Shown one piece after another: positions 1 through 6,126 of a stretch of DNA of 10,043 nucleotides. Positions within the stretch are counted from its first letter, which is position 1, and every line of letters begins with the position of its first letter. Under the pieces are notes generated by a model. It saw only the letters and a list, made by a program, of their open reading frames with translations. It was not told where the DNA came from and did no database searches. The position numbers were made by a program, and so were the translations under genes. Origin of the DNA: an uncultured Lachnospiraceae bacterium (GTDB lineage: Bacteria > Bacillota > Clostridia > Lachnospirales > Lachnospiraceae); NCBI GenBank assembly GCA_947594085.1, contig CANQEB010000075.1, positions 1-10,043 on the forward strand, read 5' to 3'.

Positions 1-892
1 GCTCACTCGCCGCCTGGATCGCTGCCGCCTGTGCCGGAAGCGAGACATTCCACGGCTGCAGGATCGCACGCATCCGGTTGAGAAGATCCGTGTCTGCACA
101 GATCCCATAGCCGAAACGCAATCCGGGCATCCCGTATATTTTTGTGAATGACCGGATCACGAAAATCCTTGAAGGCCTCGATCCTACAGCTCCGTCCGAA
201 CCATCCGATTGCTTCTGAGCTTCCAAAATCTCGCAGATGCCGGAAAAAGTCCGAACCCTGTCCTCATCACAGAGAAAGTCATAGAAACTCTCATCTAATA
301 CCAGCAGAATCCCTCTCTCCCGGCAGCGCTCGATGATTCGCTCAAGAATTGTCCTCTCGATCAGCCGCCCGGTTGGATTGTTCGGATTGCCGAGCACGAC
401 ACAGTCCGTCTCCTCGTCGATTGCATCTGCGAAGCCCTCATCCAAGCGAAAGTCCTGCTCTTCCCTCAGTTCAAAATGGCGAATCTCACAGCCGAACGCC
501 GCAAGCGCTTGTTCGTACTCAAAAAAGGACGGTACTGCAAGCAGCGTTCTGCGCGGTCTATACGCGGCCGCAAGCGCAAACATCAGCTCCGCTGCCCCGT
601 TTCCGCAGATAATCTGATTCGCCAATATCTGCCCCGACACAGCCTGCAGCACAGACTCCCTCTTGGCAAGCGCCAGTCTGAGCGCGCGACACTCTGGATC
701 CGGGTAGTGGATGGAATCCGCCACCGCACTTCTCGCAGCCAGCTGCACCGCAGGCGGCATCCCGCGAAAATTAATATTCGCGGAAAAATCCGTTATTTCG
801 TCGCATTTCTCAAATGTCTCCCGTCCGCTCGCCGTGTCCGGGCAACGCTCTGTCCGGCAGGCGTAGATATCTCCGCCATGTTTATGAAGCAT
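1..892 (-). CDS. cobD: Threonine-phosphate decarboxylase CobD, 3' end cut off by the window
   Basis: PLP-dependent fold-type I aminotransferase-like enzyme. It decarboxylates L-threonine-O-3-phosphate to (R)-1-amino-2-propanol phosphate, the linker CbiB attaches to the corrin ring. The open frame runs off the left edge; 297 residues are visible. Seen: the N-terminal HGGDIY; SANINFRG then HYPDPECRAL (residues 37-71), typical of CobD; CGNGAAEL (96-103); GNPNNPTG (168-175); VLDESFYDF (198-206), whose Asp200 should contact the PLP pyridine nitrogen; and SFTKIYGMPGLRFGY (248-262), whose Lys251 should form the Schiff base. The ATG at 892 is preceded by GGGGA at good spacing, and an in-frame stop lies 18 nt upstream, so the N-terminus is secure. 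Histidinol-phosphate aminotransferase is the main alternative; the N-terminal motif and the nearby cbiB and cobS favour CobD. In Pseudomonas nomenclature this enzyme is CobC. Confidence 0.9.
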   Translation of the reverse strand, partial: MLHKHGGDIYACRTERCPDTASGRETFEKCDEITDFSANINFRGMPPAVQLAARSAVADSIHYPDPECRALRLALAKRESVLQAVSGQILANQIICGNGAAELMFALAAAYRPRRTLLAVPSFFEYEQALAAFGCEIRHFELREEQDFRLDEGFADAIDEETDCVVLGNPNNPTGRLIERTILERIIERCRERGILLVLDESFYDFLCDEDRVRTFSGICEILEAQKQSDGSDGAVGSRPSRIFVIRSFTKIYGMPGLRFGYGICADTDLLNRMRAILQPWNVSLPAQAAAIQAASE

Positions 893-918
893 AAAGATTC
901 CCCATACTCACGTCGCCC

Positions 919-1002
919 TCATCGCGACGCTTCCCTTATCTCTTCCGTCCCTTTTCCCTCAAAAATGGAACGCAGCCCGCTTTTCGCAAGCATGATTTTC
1001 AT
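919..1002 (-). CDS. Possible 27-codon small ORF upstream of cobD
   Basis: An ATG at 1002 opens a 27-codon frame (beginning MKIMLAKSGLRS) that ends at 919-921, 26 nt before cobD. A GGAG sits 7 nt before the ATG. However, if the promoter at 1017-1045 is used, the transcript should start at about 1009-1011, leaving little or none of that GGAG in the RNA. I do not recognise the peptide. It could be a leader peptide, a small protein or chance; I lean towards chance. Confidence 0.2.
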   Translation of the reverse strand: MKIMLAKSGLRSIFEGKGTEEIREASR

Positions 1003-1016
1003 CGTAGTTCTCCATT

Positions 1017-1045
1017 ACTATAACAGAAAATCTCGGGCTTGCCAA
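1017..1045 (-). promoter_or_regulatory. Sigma-A promoter for cobD
   Basis: Read on the minus strand: TTGGCA (1045-1040), a 17-bp spacer, then TATAGT (1022-1017). Each hexamer is one mismatch from consensus. It lies between the DUF4130 gene and cobD and points at cobD, so cobD can be transcribed separately from the repair genes upstream. Expected start of transcription is around 1009-1011, giving a leader of about 118 nt. No operator or riboswitch was recognised in that leader. Confidence 0.6.
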
Positions 1046-1103
1046 ATCCTTTTTGGAGCCCATGTCCGCCCTACCCATGTCAGTGCAAAATAAGGCACAA
1101 TCC

Positions 1104-1871
1104 TCAACCAATCCGGCCTTTCCGAAACTCCGTCGCATGCTTCCGATACCAGATCGGCATATTTGTGCGCTGGCATTTTTGATTCTTGCGCGCCTCAATC
1201 GCAATACTCTCGAAAAACTCTCTCCACAGATCCGTGTAAAGATCCTCTTCTTCCTCCGTCTCTCGCAGCTGATCCAGCTCTTCTGGCGTAAGCCGCGTCA
1301 TATAATATGCCTGATCCTTTGGATGCACCGCCGCAATCCGCCGATTATCGTCGATCAGCATCCAATACTCTGATGGCATCCGGTCCGCAAAATGCGCAGC
1401 GGATATCGCCGTCACATTGCACTTCGGCTCGATGTGTGCCACGTAAATCGGCCCAACCTGCGAAAATCTCGTAAACTCCCGGAAATAATTTGCCTCCGTA
1501 TTTGCCTTGCGGCTCAGCTCAAAAATCCACACGACCTCTGGCCGAGACAACATCCTTGTCAGCTTTCCTCCGACGGCAAAGCCAAGCACTAGGAAACGAT
1601 AGATCGCGTCCAATCGGTCCGGCTCAAACGACATAGCCGCGAGAAACACCTGACGGTATGCCTCGTATGATATCTTCCTCTGAATCGTTCGCACCACCTT
1701 TGCTGCCTTGCCAAAATCCGCGTCCACATGCACATAATCACAGAATAAACTCTGCTGCCAGACCGGCTCAAGCTGCAGCCGTAGGTTGTCGTGCCCCAAG
1801 CGACTCGCCCAGGCATCGTACACGCACGTCATCATCGCCTCAAATGTATCTTCACAAGTAAATACTGTCAT
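1104..1871 (-). CDS. TIGR03915/DUF4130-type probable DNA metabolism protein, partner of the radical SAM protein
   Basis: A 255-residue soluble protein of the family that co-occurs with the TIGR03916 radical SAM protein. In many genomes this partner is fused to a uracil-DNA-glycosylase-like domain (TIGR03914); no such domain is present here, and the length matches the unfused form. Seen: N-terminal MTVFTCEDTFEAM; a central helical segment with YRFLVLGFAVGG; VGPIYVAHIEPKCNV; and the C-terminal block WREFFESIAIEARKN followed by PIWYRKHATEF, typical of DUF4130. Two ATGs compete: GGGGAGG abuts the one at 1877 but is 6 nt from the one at 1871, so 1871 is preferred. The biochemical function is unknown. 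It follows the radical SAM gene on the same strand after 192 nt and probably shares its SOS promoter. Confidence 0.8.
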   Translation of the reverse strand: MTVFTCEDTFEAMMTCVYDAWASRLGHDNLRLQLEPVWQQSLFCDYVHVDADFGKAAKVVRTIQRKISYEAYRQVFLAAMSFEPDRLDAIYRFLVLGFAVGGKLTRMLSRPEVVWIFELSRKANTEANYFREFTRFSQVGPIYVAHIEPKCNVTAISAAHFADRMPSEYWMLIDDNRRIAAVHPKDQAYYMTRLTPEELDQLRETEEEEDLYTDLWREFFESIAIEARKNQKCQRTNMPIWYRKHATEFRKGRIG

Positions 1872-1996
1872 TTTCATCCTCCCCGGATCTTTGTCCTATC
1901 CTTCAGCCCTGCAAAGTCCTTTGATTCAAATCTCCATCCACACGTAAAGCGCACACACAGCTGCACATACCGTGTCTTCCTCTTCCCGCAAGGTCA

Positions 1997-2015
1997 CATG
2001 CTCGCATCGAGCATG
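1997..2015 (-). other. Perfect hairpin between the radical SAM and DUF4130 genes
   Basis: CATGCTCG and CGAGCATG form a perfect 8-bp stem with a 3-nt loop in the 192-nt gap between the two genes. No T-run follows on the minus strand, so it is not a standard intrinsic terminator. It could be an RNA processing or stability element, or a weak attenuator lowering DUF4130 expression. Nothing else recognisable was seen in the gap. Confidence 0.4.
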
Positions 2016-2063
2016 CTTTCACGCTCCACCTGTTTATGAATTTATTTCTTTCCGACTGGCTTC

Positions 2064-3590
2064 TCACGCTTCCATCTGGAAATCCTCGAACAGGGACAGC
2101 TGCCTGAATCCGCCCTTTTTGCTGTGCCGAATCTGCCAATTCTCCTTCTCATTCACCCCGATCAGCTGGCGCGCAATATAGCGCTCTTCGATCGGTGTCG
2201 CATACATCATTCTGCCATTGCAGCTAATGAAATAATGCGCTCGCTTCAACACTACCCCCATCTTCTTCAGATGCGGAAAGTCCAACTTCCCGTGTCTGCG
2301 CGCCTGAATAATGCGCAGCGCAGATTTCGGCCCAATTCCCGGGACGCGCAGGATCATGCCGTAGTCCGCCGTATTGATCTCTACGGGAAAAAGCTCCAAA
2401 TGTCGCAGCGCCCAGTCACACTTCGGATCCAGCAGCTCATTGAAGTCCGGCCTCTCCTCGTTCAGAAGCTCATCTGCCCGGAAGCCGTAAAAACGCAACA
2501 GCCAGTCTGCCTGATACAGCCGGTGCTCCCGCAGAAGTGGCGGAGGTGTCCCGATCGCTGGCAGGGCGCTATCTTCATTGAGCGGCACATAAGCCGAGTA
2601 AAAGACGCGCTTCAAATCATACGTCTGATACAGATATTGCGTGGTCTTCAACAGCTGATAATCCGTCTCCGGTGTCGCCCCAATAATCATCTGCGTGCTC
2701 TGCCCCGCCGGGGCGAACGGGCGCTGCAGATTCTGCCGTCGAAGTTCGGCCGGGAGCGAGAAGCTCTCCCGCTCGACATTGGCCGACTGACTTCCTCTTA
2801 CGATCAAATCCTCCGCAGGCATCTGCTCTTTCAGCGGGTGCACATCGCCGACGAATCCACTCTGATCCGTCTTCTCTCTAATCCGATCGCCTGTCCCGGA
2901 GAAGATACCCCCTCCGAGCCGTCGCGTCGATCCACTCCGCTCCATCTGTGCACTCTTCCCGATCGCCAATCGATGCTCTGCAATCGTATCGCTCACCATT
3001 CGCATCGGTCGCAGAATCGCCTTGTGCGTTTTGTTCGGAGCGAGCTTTCTCAGACTCTTCTCCGTCGGCAACTCCAGATTAACACTCATGCGATCCGCCA
3101 GATAGCCTGCCGCCGCCAACAGCTCCTCCGGAGCGCCCGGAATCGCCTTCACATGGATGTAGCCATTGAAGTGATATTCATTCCTCAGCAGATACAGTGC
3201 CTCGCAGATGCGCTCCATCGTATAAGCTGGGCTATTCCACACGCCAGAGCTTAAGAATAGCCCTTCGATGTAATTCCTCTTGTAGAACTCGATCGTCAGC
3301 TCACAGACCTCCCGCGAGGTGAAAGCCGTACGCACTGTATCATTCGAAGAGCGATTGAGGCAGTACTTACAGTCATAAATACAGTGGTTCGTCAATAAGA
3401 TCTTCAACAGCGAGATGCATCGCCCATCCGCTGCAAAGCTATGGCAAATGCCCGCCGCCACGGAATTCCCCAGGTATCCCTCCCTGCCTCGCCTGTCCAC
3501 ACCGCTCGAAGTACAAGCCACGTCGTATTTCGCAGCATCCGCCAGGATATGCAACTTCTCCTGAAGCGTCAGTTCCGATCTGATCTCCAT
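2064..3590 (-). CDS. Putative DNA modification/repair radical SAM protein (TIGR03916, rSAM_link_UDG type)
   Basis: Radical S-adenosylmethionine enzyme of unknown reaction, from the family paired with TIGR03915 and linked to uracil-DNA-glycosylase-like proteins. The ATG at 3590 (508 residues) is preferred: it has AAGGAG/GGAG upstream and gives the expected beginning MEIRSELTLQEKLHILADAA. An ATG at 3677 would start inside the promoter palindrome. Seen, in 508-residue numbering: YDVACTSSG (about 22-30); the iron-sulfur motif CIYDCKYC (Cys70, Cys74, Cys77); VNLELPTEKSLRKLAPNKT (from about 170); APAGQSTQMIIGATPETDY (about 293-311); FYSAYVPL; a helix-hairpin-helix, VPGIGPKSALRI (about 416-427); and near the C-terminus QLSLF (497-501), the canonical beta-clamp-binding pentapeptide. 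A polar stretch of about 79 residues (about 212-290) interrupts the core, which explains the length over the usual 400-odd residues. SOS control is likely. Confidence 0.88.
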   Translation of the reverse strand: MEIRSELTLQEKLHILADAAKYDVACTSSGVDRRGREGYLGNSVAAGICHSFAADGRCISLLKILLTNHCIYDCKYCLNRSSNDTVRTAFTSREVCELTIEFYKRNYIEGLFLSSGVWNSPAYTMERICEALYLLRNEYHFNGYIHVKAIPGAPEELLAAAGYLADRMSVNLELPTEKSLRKLAPNKTHKAILRPMRMVSDTIAEHRLAIGKSAQMERSGSTRRLGGGIFSGTGDRIREKTDQSGFVGDVHPLKEQMPAEDLIVRGSQSANVERESFSLPAELRRQNLQRPFAPAGQSTQMIIGATPETDYQLLKTTQYLYQTYDLKRVFYSAYVPLNEDSALPAIGTPPPLLREHRLYQADWLLRFYGFRADELLNEERPDFNELLDPKCDWALRHLELFPVEINTADYGMILRVPGIGPKSALRIIQARRHGKLDFPHLKKMGVVLKRAHYFISCNGRMMYATPIEERYIARQLIGVNEKENWQIRHSKKGGFRQLSLFEDFQMEA

Positions 3591-3638
3591 ATTTCTCCAC
3601 TCCTTCTGCTGTAGTCCCGCCCTTTCATGAGTGAAAAC

Positions 3639-3692
3639 GCGAAAAGAGAACGTATGTTCTGTTCTATTATAGAACATACGTTCTCTTTTCGC
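3639..3692. promoter_or_regulatory. Twin LexA (SOS) boxes in a perfect 22-bp-arm palindrome
   Basis: The arms at 3639-3660 and 3671-3692 are perfect reverse complements, 22 nt each, around the 10-nt centre GTTCTATTAT. Each arm carries an SOS box, GAACGTATGTTC at 3648-3659 and GAACATACGTTC at 3672-3683, with box centres 24 bp apart. Both fit the Gram-positive LexA consensus CGAACRNRYGTTYC apart from its outermost bases. One box fills most of the spacer of the radical SAM promoter; the other covers the expected transcription start. Binding by LexA would therefore block the promoter. The role is inferred from the motif and its position. Confidence 0.88.
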
Positions 3693-3694
3693 AA
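3666..3694 (-). promoter_or_regulatory. Sigma-A promoter of the radical SAM/DUF4130 genes
   Basis: On the minus strand: TTGCGA (3694-3689), a 17-bp spacer, and a perfect TATAAT (3671-3666). The expected start is near 3659, giving a leader of roughly 70 nt to the ATG at 3590. The promoter is embedded in the LexA palindrome, so it should be strong when derepressed and closed when LexA is bound. Confidence 0.8.
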
Positions 3695-3818
3695 GAGGTT
3701 TTTCAAATATTTCGTATTTAATTCACTGCGAGTTTTTCATATTGGCTACCCGAACGCCCTGCACGGGCTGTGCTGTGATATGCGACGGAATATAGAAGCA
3801 TCTACATGCTACAGACCA

Positions 3819-3963
3819 GCCCGAAGAGGGAATTGCGATACCTTAGGCAAACCGTATATGAGGCCGCCGGCACTTAGCGAATGCGTAGCATGAGCTTAGT
3901 ACCGCTGCGTTGCCGAATCGAGTGAGAACGTGTTTGCCGTGGTATCGACAATTCCCATCGGGC
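3819..3963. repeat. 145-bp imperfect inverted-repeat element, probably a structured RNA or dispersed repeat
   Basis: The outer arms pair with small bulges: GCCCGA..GGGAATTG.CGATACC..GGCAAAC.CGT from 3819, against its reverse complement ending at 3963. At the centre, ACTTAGC-GA-ATGC-GTA-GCAT-GA-GCTTAGT (about 3870-3898) folds as a hairpin. In plus-strand RNA the two internal GA steps face each other as tandem G.A pairs. The element lies 17 nt beyond the GNAT stop codon, with no T-run and no credible ORF. It could be a 3'-UTR structure ending the MATE-GNAT transcript, a MITE-like dispersed repeat, or a non-coding RNA. The rest of the 3693-3979 gap shows only small hairpins, such as GCCCTGCACGGGC. 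Confidence 0.6.
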
Positions 3964-3979
3964 GTCCGGATCTTGTGAA

Positions 3980-4564
3980 TCAAACACGAATCGCTCTCTC
4001 AAGCACCAGCCGCTGCGTCTTCATTCCGACCGCCTCATAGAATGCCAGCGCCGACCGATTAAATTCCCATACCATCAGCTCAATTCTTGCCGCGCCCTGT
4101 TCCTTTGCCCTGCGCTCAGTCTCCTCGTACAGTGCCGTGGCCACGCCACACCTGCGCGCCGTCTCGTCGACATACAACGCCTCTATGTATGCGGCTTTGC
4201 TCTCGGGATTTCCATGGAAAGCCTTCGGCTCCCGAATCGCCGCCAGGCTGATTCCTATGAGCTTTCCTTCCTCCTCCGCCGCAAGCGCAATGCACTGCCC
4301 GCACACGACGATCGCTTCGAAGTCCTCCCGCGAATACACATGCTCCGTCCGTGCGTACTGATCCGGACGCGCGTCCACATGCATCCTGTGAAGGCAGCTC
4401 ATCTTTTCATCTACAGCATCATAGTCCTGCGGCGTCATTGCCCTGATCTTCATATTCTCCGGAACAACGGATGCCACTCGTCTTTGCAGCGTTGCCTTTT
4501 TGTTCTCTTCATCTTCTGTCGCTTTCTCTGGGGTCATAATATCCTTCTCCATATTCATCTCCAT
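3980..4564 (-). CDS. GNAT-family N-acetyltransferase
   Basis: Predicted acetyl-CoA-dependent acetyltransferase; substrate unknown. Seen (194-residue numbering): IRAMTPQDYDAV beginning the core at about 40; IEALYVDETARRCGVATAL (127-145), which is motif A with the acetyl-CoA-binding loop RRCGVA; and ELMVWEFNRSALAFYEAVGM (162-181), typical of GNAT motif B. The first 37 residues are charged and not part of the usual fold. The start is uncertain: the ATG at 4564 follows a weak purine-rich site (GGCGGCGGA), the ATG at 4537 has AAGGA 4 nt away, and the ATG at 4453 has GGAG only 3 nt away but begins exactly at the domain. It lies 28 nt after the MATE gene and is probably cotranscribed, so detoxification of a compound the MATE protein also exports is possible but only inferred. 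Confidence 0.82.
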   Translation of the reverse strand: MEMNMEKDIMTPEKATEDEENKKATLQRRVASVVPENMKIRAMTPQDYDAVDEKMSCLHRMHVDARPDQYARTEHVYSREDFEAIVVCGQCIALAAEEEGKLIGISLAAIREPKAFHGNPESKAAYIEALYVDETARRCGVATALYEETERRAKEQGAARIELMVWEFNRSALAFYEAVGMKTQRLVLERAIRV

Positions 4565-4592
4565 TCCGCCGCCTTTCCGTCTGGCACTATGA

Positions 4593-5963
4593 TCAATTTT
4601 CTTCAGAAGTCCCGGAAATCCCCCAGCTTTTCGTCCTGCGCAGATAATAAAGGATAAACAGCGCAGCCGTGCAACCCCAGGAGATCGGATAATTCAACAC
4701 AATCGTCTGCAATGACGGCCGCAGCGGGACAACCAGGAAGATCCACGCGATGCGGAAGAGGCAGACACCAAACATCGTCAGCAGCATCGGCAGGATCACG
4801 TCTCCCACCGCCCGCAGCGCGCCGGAAAAGATCTCGACAAAGCTGAACACAAAGTAGCAAGGTGCGATCACGCCCATCACCTCCGTGCCGATCCGAACCA
4901 CATCCGCGTCCCGCGTAAAGATGCCGAACAAAGGCCCGCGGAAGGTCAGAAGCAGCGCGCTGATCCCCAGCGAAAACAGCTGATGCATGCCAAGGCAGAT
5001 CCAGACGCCCTTCTTCATCCGGTCGAAACGATGCGCCCCGTAATTCTGTCCGACAAAGGTTGTGATCGAGATGCCGAATGCGCCGTTGATCATCCAGAAG
5101 ACCGCGTCGAGCTTGCCCTCCGCGGCCCATGCCGCCGTCGCGTCCGTGCCAAACGCGTTGATCGCAGTCTGGATGATGATGTTCGACAGACTGTACATAA
5201 CCGACTGAACGCCGCCCGGAAGTCCAATGAAAAGCTGCGACTTCAGGCTGTTCCCGCGAAACGCGATCCCTCCAAGTTCCAGCCGGTAGATGTCGTCTGA
5301 ATTCATCAGCGCCCTCGTCACGAGAAACGCGCTGAACACCTGCGAGATCGCGGTCGCGATCGCTACGCCGCCGACGCCGAGCCTCAGGACGACCACCATG
5401 AGAAGATCCAGCACGATATTGAGCAGGCAGCAGGCGATCAGGTAATAGAGCGGACGCTTCGAGTCGCCGAGCGAGCGCAGGATGCCCGAGCCGATGTTGT
5501 AGATGAACACAAAGACAATGCTGGCGAAATAGATCCGCAGGTACAGCGTCGAGCCAGCCATCAGCTCTTCCGGCGTGTTCATGAGTCTTAACATGGTCGG
5601 CGCGAGCCAGATGCCGAGCACCGTCGCGACAATGCCGCCGACGATCGAGAACGCGTACGCCGTGTGGAGCGCGTCGTTCAGATTCTTCTCATCGTTCGCG
5701 CCATAATAGCGCGCCACGATCACGCCCGCGCCTGCCGAGAGCCCCGTAAAAAAGCCGACGACAAGATTGACCGTCTGCCCGGAGGAGCCGCCCACGCTCG
5801 CGAGCGCCTGCTTCCCGACAAAGCGGCCGACGATCACCATGTCCACGGTATTGTAAAGCTGCTGAAAAAAAGTCCCCAGCAAAATGGGAAAGAAAAAAGC
5901 AAGAAGCTGCTTCCAGATCACACCCTCGGTGATCTGATGTCCCGCACTTTTTGCCCTCTGCAT
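4593..5963 (-). CDS. MATE-family multidrug/toxin exporter
   Basis: Polytopic inner-membrane transporter of the MATE family (NorM/DinF superfamily), expected to have 12 membrane helices and to export cationic compounds using a Na+ or H+ gradient. The ATG at 5963 gives 456 residues, the usual family size, and has GGAGG 8 nt upstream. An in-frame ATG at 6086 would add 41 residues of non-membrane sequence and is rejected. Seen: ITEGVIWKQLLAFFFPILLGTFFQQLYNTVDMVIVGRF at the N-terminus (given here as adjoining motifs ITEGVIWKQLLAFFFP and LLGTFFQQLYNTVDMV), GSGILRSLGDSKRPLYY, and in the second half FVGQNYGAHRFDRMKKG and SGALRAVGDVILPM, which mirror the first half as expected for the internal duplication. 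The natural substrate cannot be read from the sequence. A promoter with a probable operator lies upstream (6067-6126), and the GNAT gene follows. Confidence 0.9.
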   Translation of the reverse strand: MQRAKSAGHQITEGVIWKQLLAFFFPILLGTFFQQLYNTVDMVIVGRFVGKQALASVGGSSGQTVNLVVGFFTGLSAGAGVIVARYYGANDEKNLNDALHTAYAFSIVGGIVATVLGIWLAPTMLRLMNTPEELMAGSTLYLRIYFASIVFVFIYNIGSGILRSLGDSKRPLYYLIACCLLNIVLDLLMVVVLRLGVGGVAIATAISQVFSAFLVTRALMNSDDIYRLELGGIAFRGNSLKSQLFIGLPGGVQSVMYSLSNIIIQTAINAFGTDATAAWAAEGKLDAVFWMINGAFGISITTFVGQNYGAHRFDRMKKGVWICLGMHQLFSLGISALLLTFRGPLFGIFTRDADVVRIGTEVMGVIAPCYFVFSFVEIFSGALRAVGDVILPMLLTMFGVCLFRIAWIFLVVPLRPSLQTIVLNYPISWGCTAALFILYYLRRTKSWGISGTSEEN

Positions 5964-6066
5964 AAGTACATCCTCCGTTCTCTTCCCGTCACTTTCTGTG
6001 TTCCTGCTGCCCGTTTTTAGCACGGAACAATCATGCGCTCTCTGCCTGCTTCCTACTTTATCCGTG

Positions 6067-6126
6067 TACGAAACATACTCACACAAAAGAGAATGCTTGT
6101 CAATTACTTTTTACAAATGTTTCGTA
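6067..6126 (-). promoter_or_regulatory. MATE gene promoter with inverted-repeat operator candidate
   Basis: On the minus strand: a perfect TTGACA (6103-6098), a 17-bp spacer, and GAGTAT (6080-6075) preceded by TGT, an extended -10 element. TATGTT at a 20-bp spacing is a poorer alternative. TACGAAACAT (6067-6076) and ATGTTTCGTA (6117-6126) are exact 10-bp inverted repeats bracketing the promoter: one covers the -10, the other lies upstream of the -35. The site GTACGAAACATAC is itself a partial palindrome, as seen in TetR-type operators. No regulator gene is in the window. Confidence 0.5.

Noticed and set aside
476..1093. 205-codon plus-strand open frame opposite cobD
   Set aside because: Arg/His/Ser-rich with no motifs; the minus-strand cobD frame contains all the expected PLP-enzyme motifs.
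959..1204. 81-codon minus-strand frame overlapping the end of the DUF4130 gene
   Set aside because: Begins inside the DUF4130 gene in another frame and has no recognisable features; the promoter of cobD lies within it.
2124..3254. 376-codon open frame on the plus strand, antisense to the radical SAM gene
   Set aside because: Its translation is rich in Arg, Leu, His and Gln with no recognisable domain, and it lies entirely opposite a gene with strong family motifs, a ribosome binding site and a promoter.
3588..3677. Longer radical SAM protein starting at ATG 3677
   Set aside because: This start lies inside the LexA palindrome and upstream of the predicted transcript start; the extra 29 residues do not fit the family, while the ATG at 3590 has a good ribosome binding site.
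3639..3692. The large palindrome as an intrinsic terminator or insertion-sequence end
   Set aside because: No T-run follows either arm, no transposase gene or target duplication is nearby, and the LexA-box and promoter interpretation accounts for the arms better.
4603..5130. 175-codon minus-strand frame overlapping the MATE gene
   Set aside because: Out-of-frame shadow with an Arg/Gly/Asp-rich translation; the MATE frame in the same place encodes proper membrane helices.
5964..6086. 41-residue N-terminal extension of the MATE protein from ATG 6086
   Set aside because: Polar, no family similarity, no ribosome binding site, and close to the predicted promoter; ATG 5963 has GGAGG at 8 nt.
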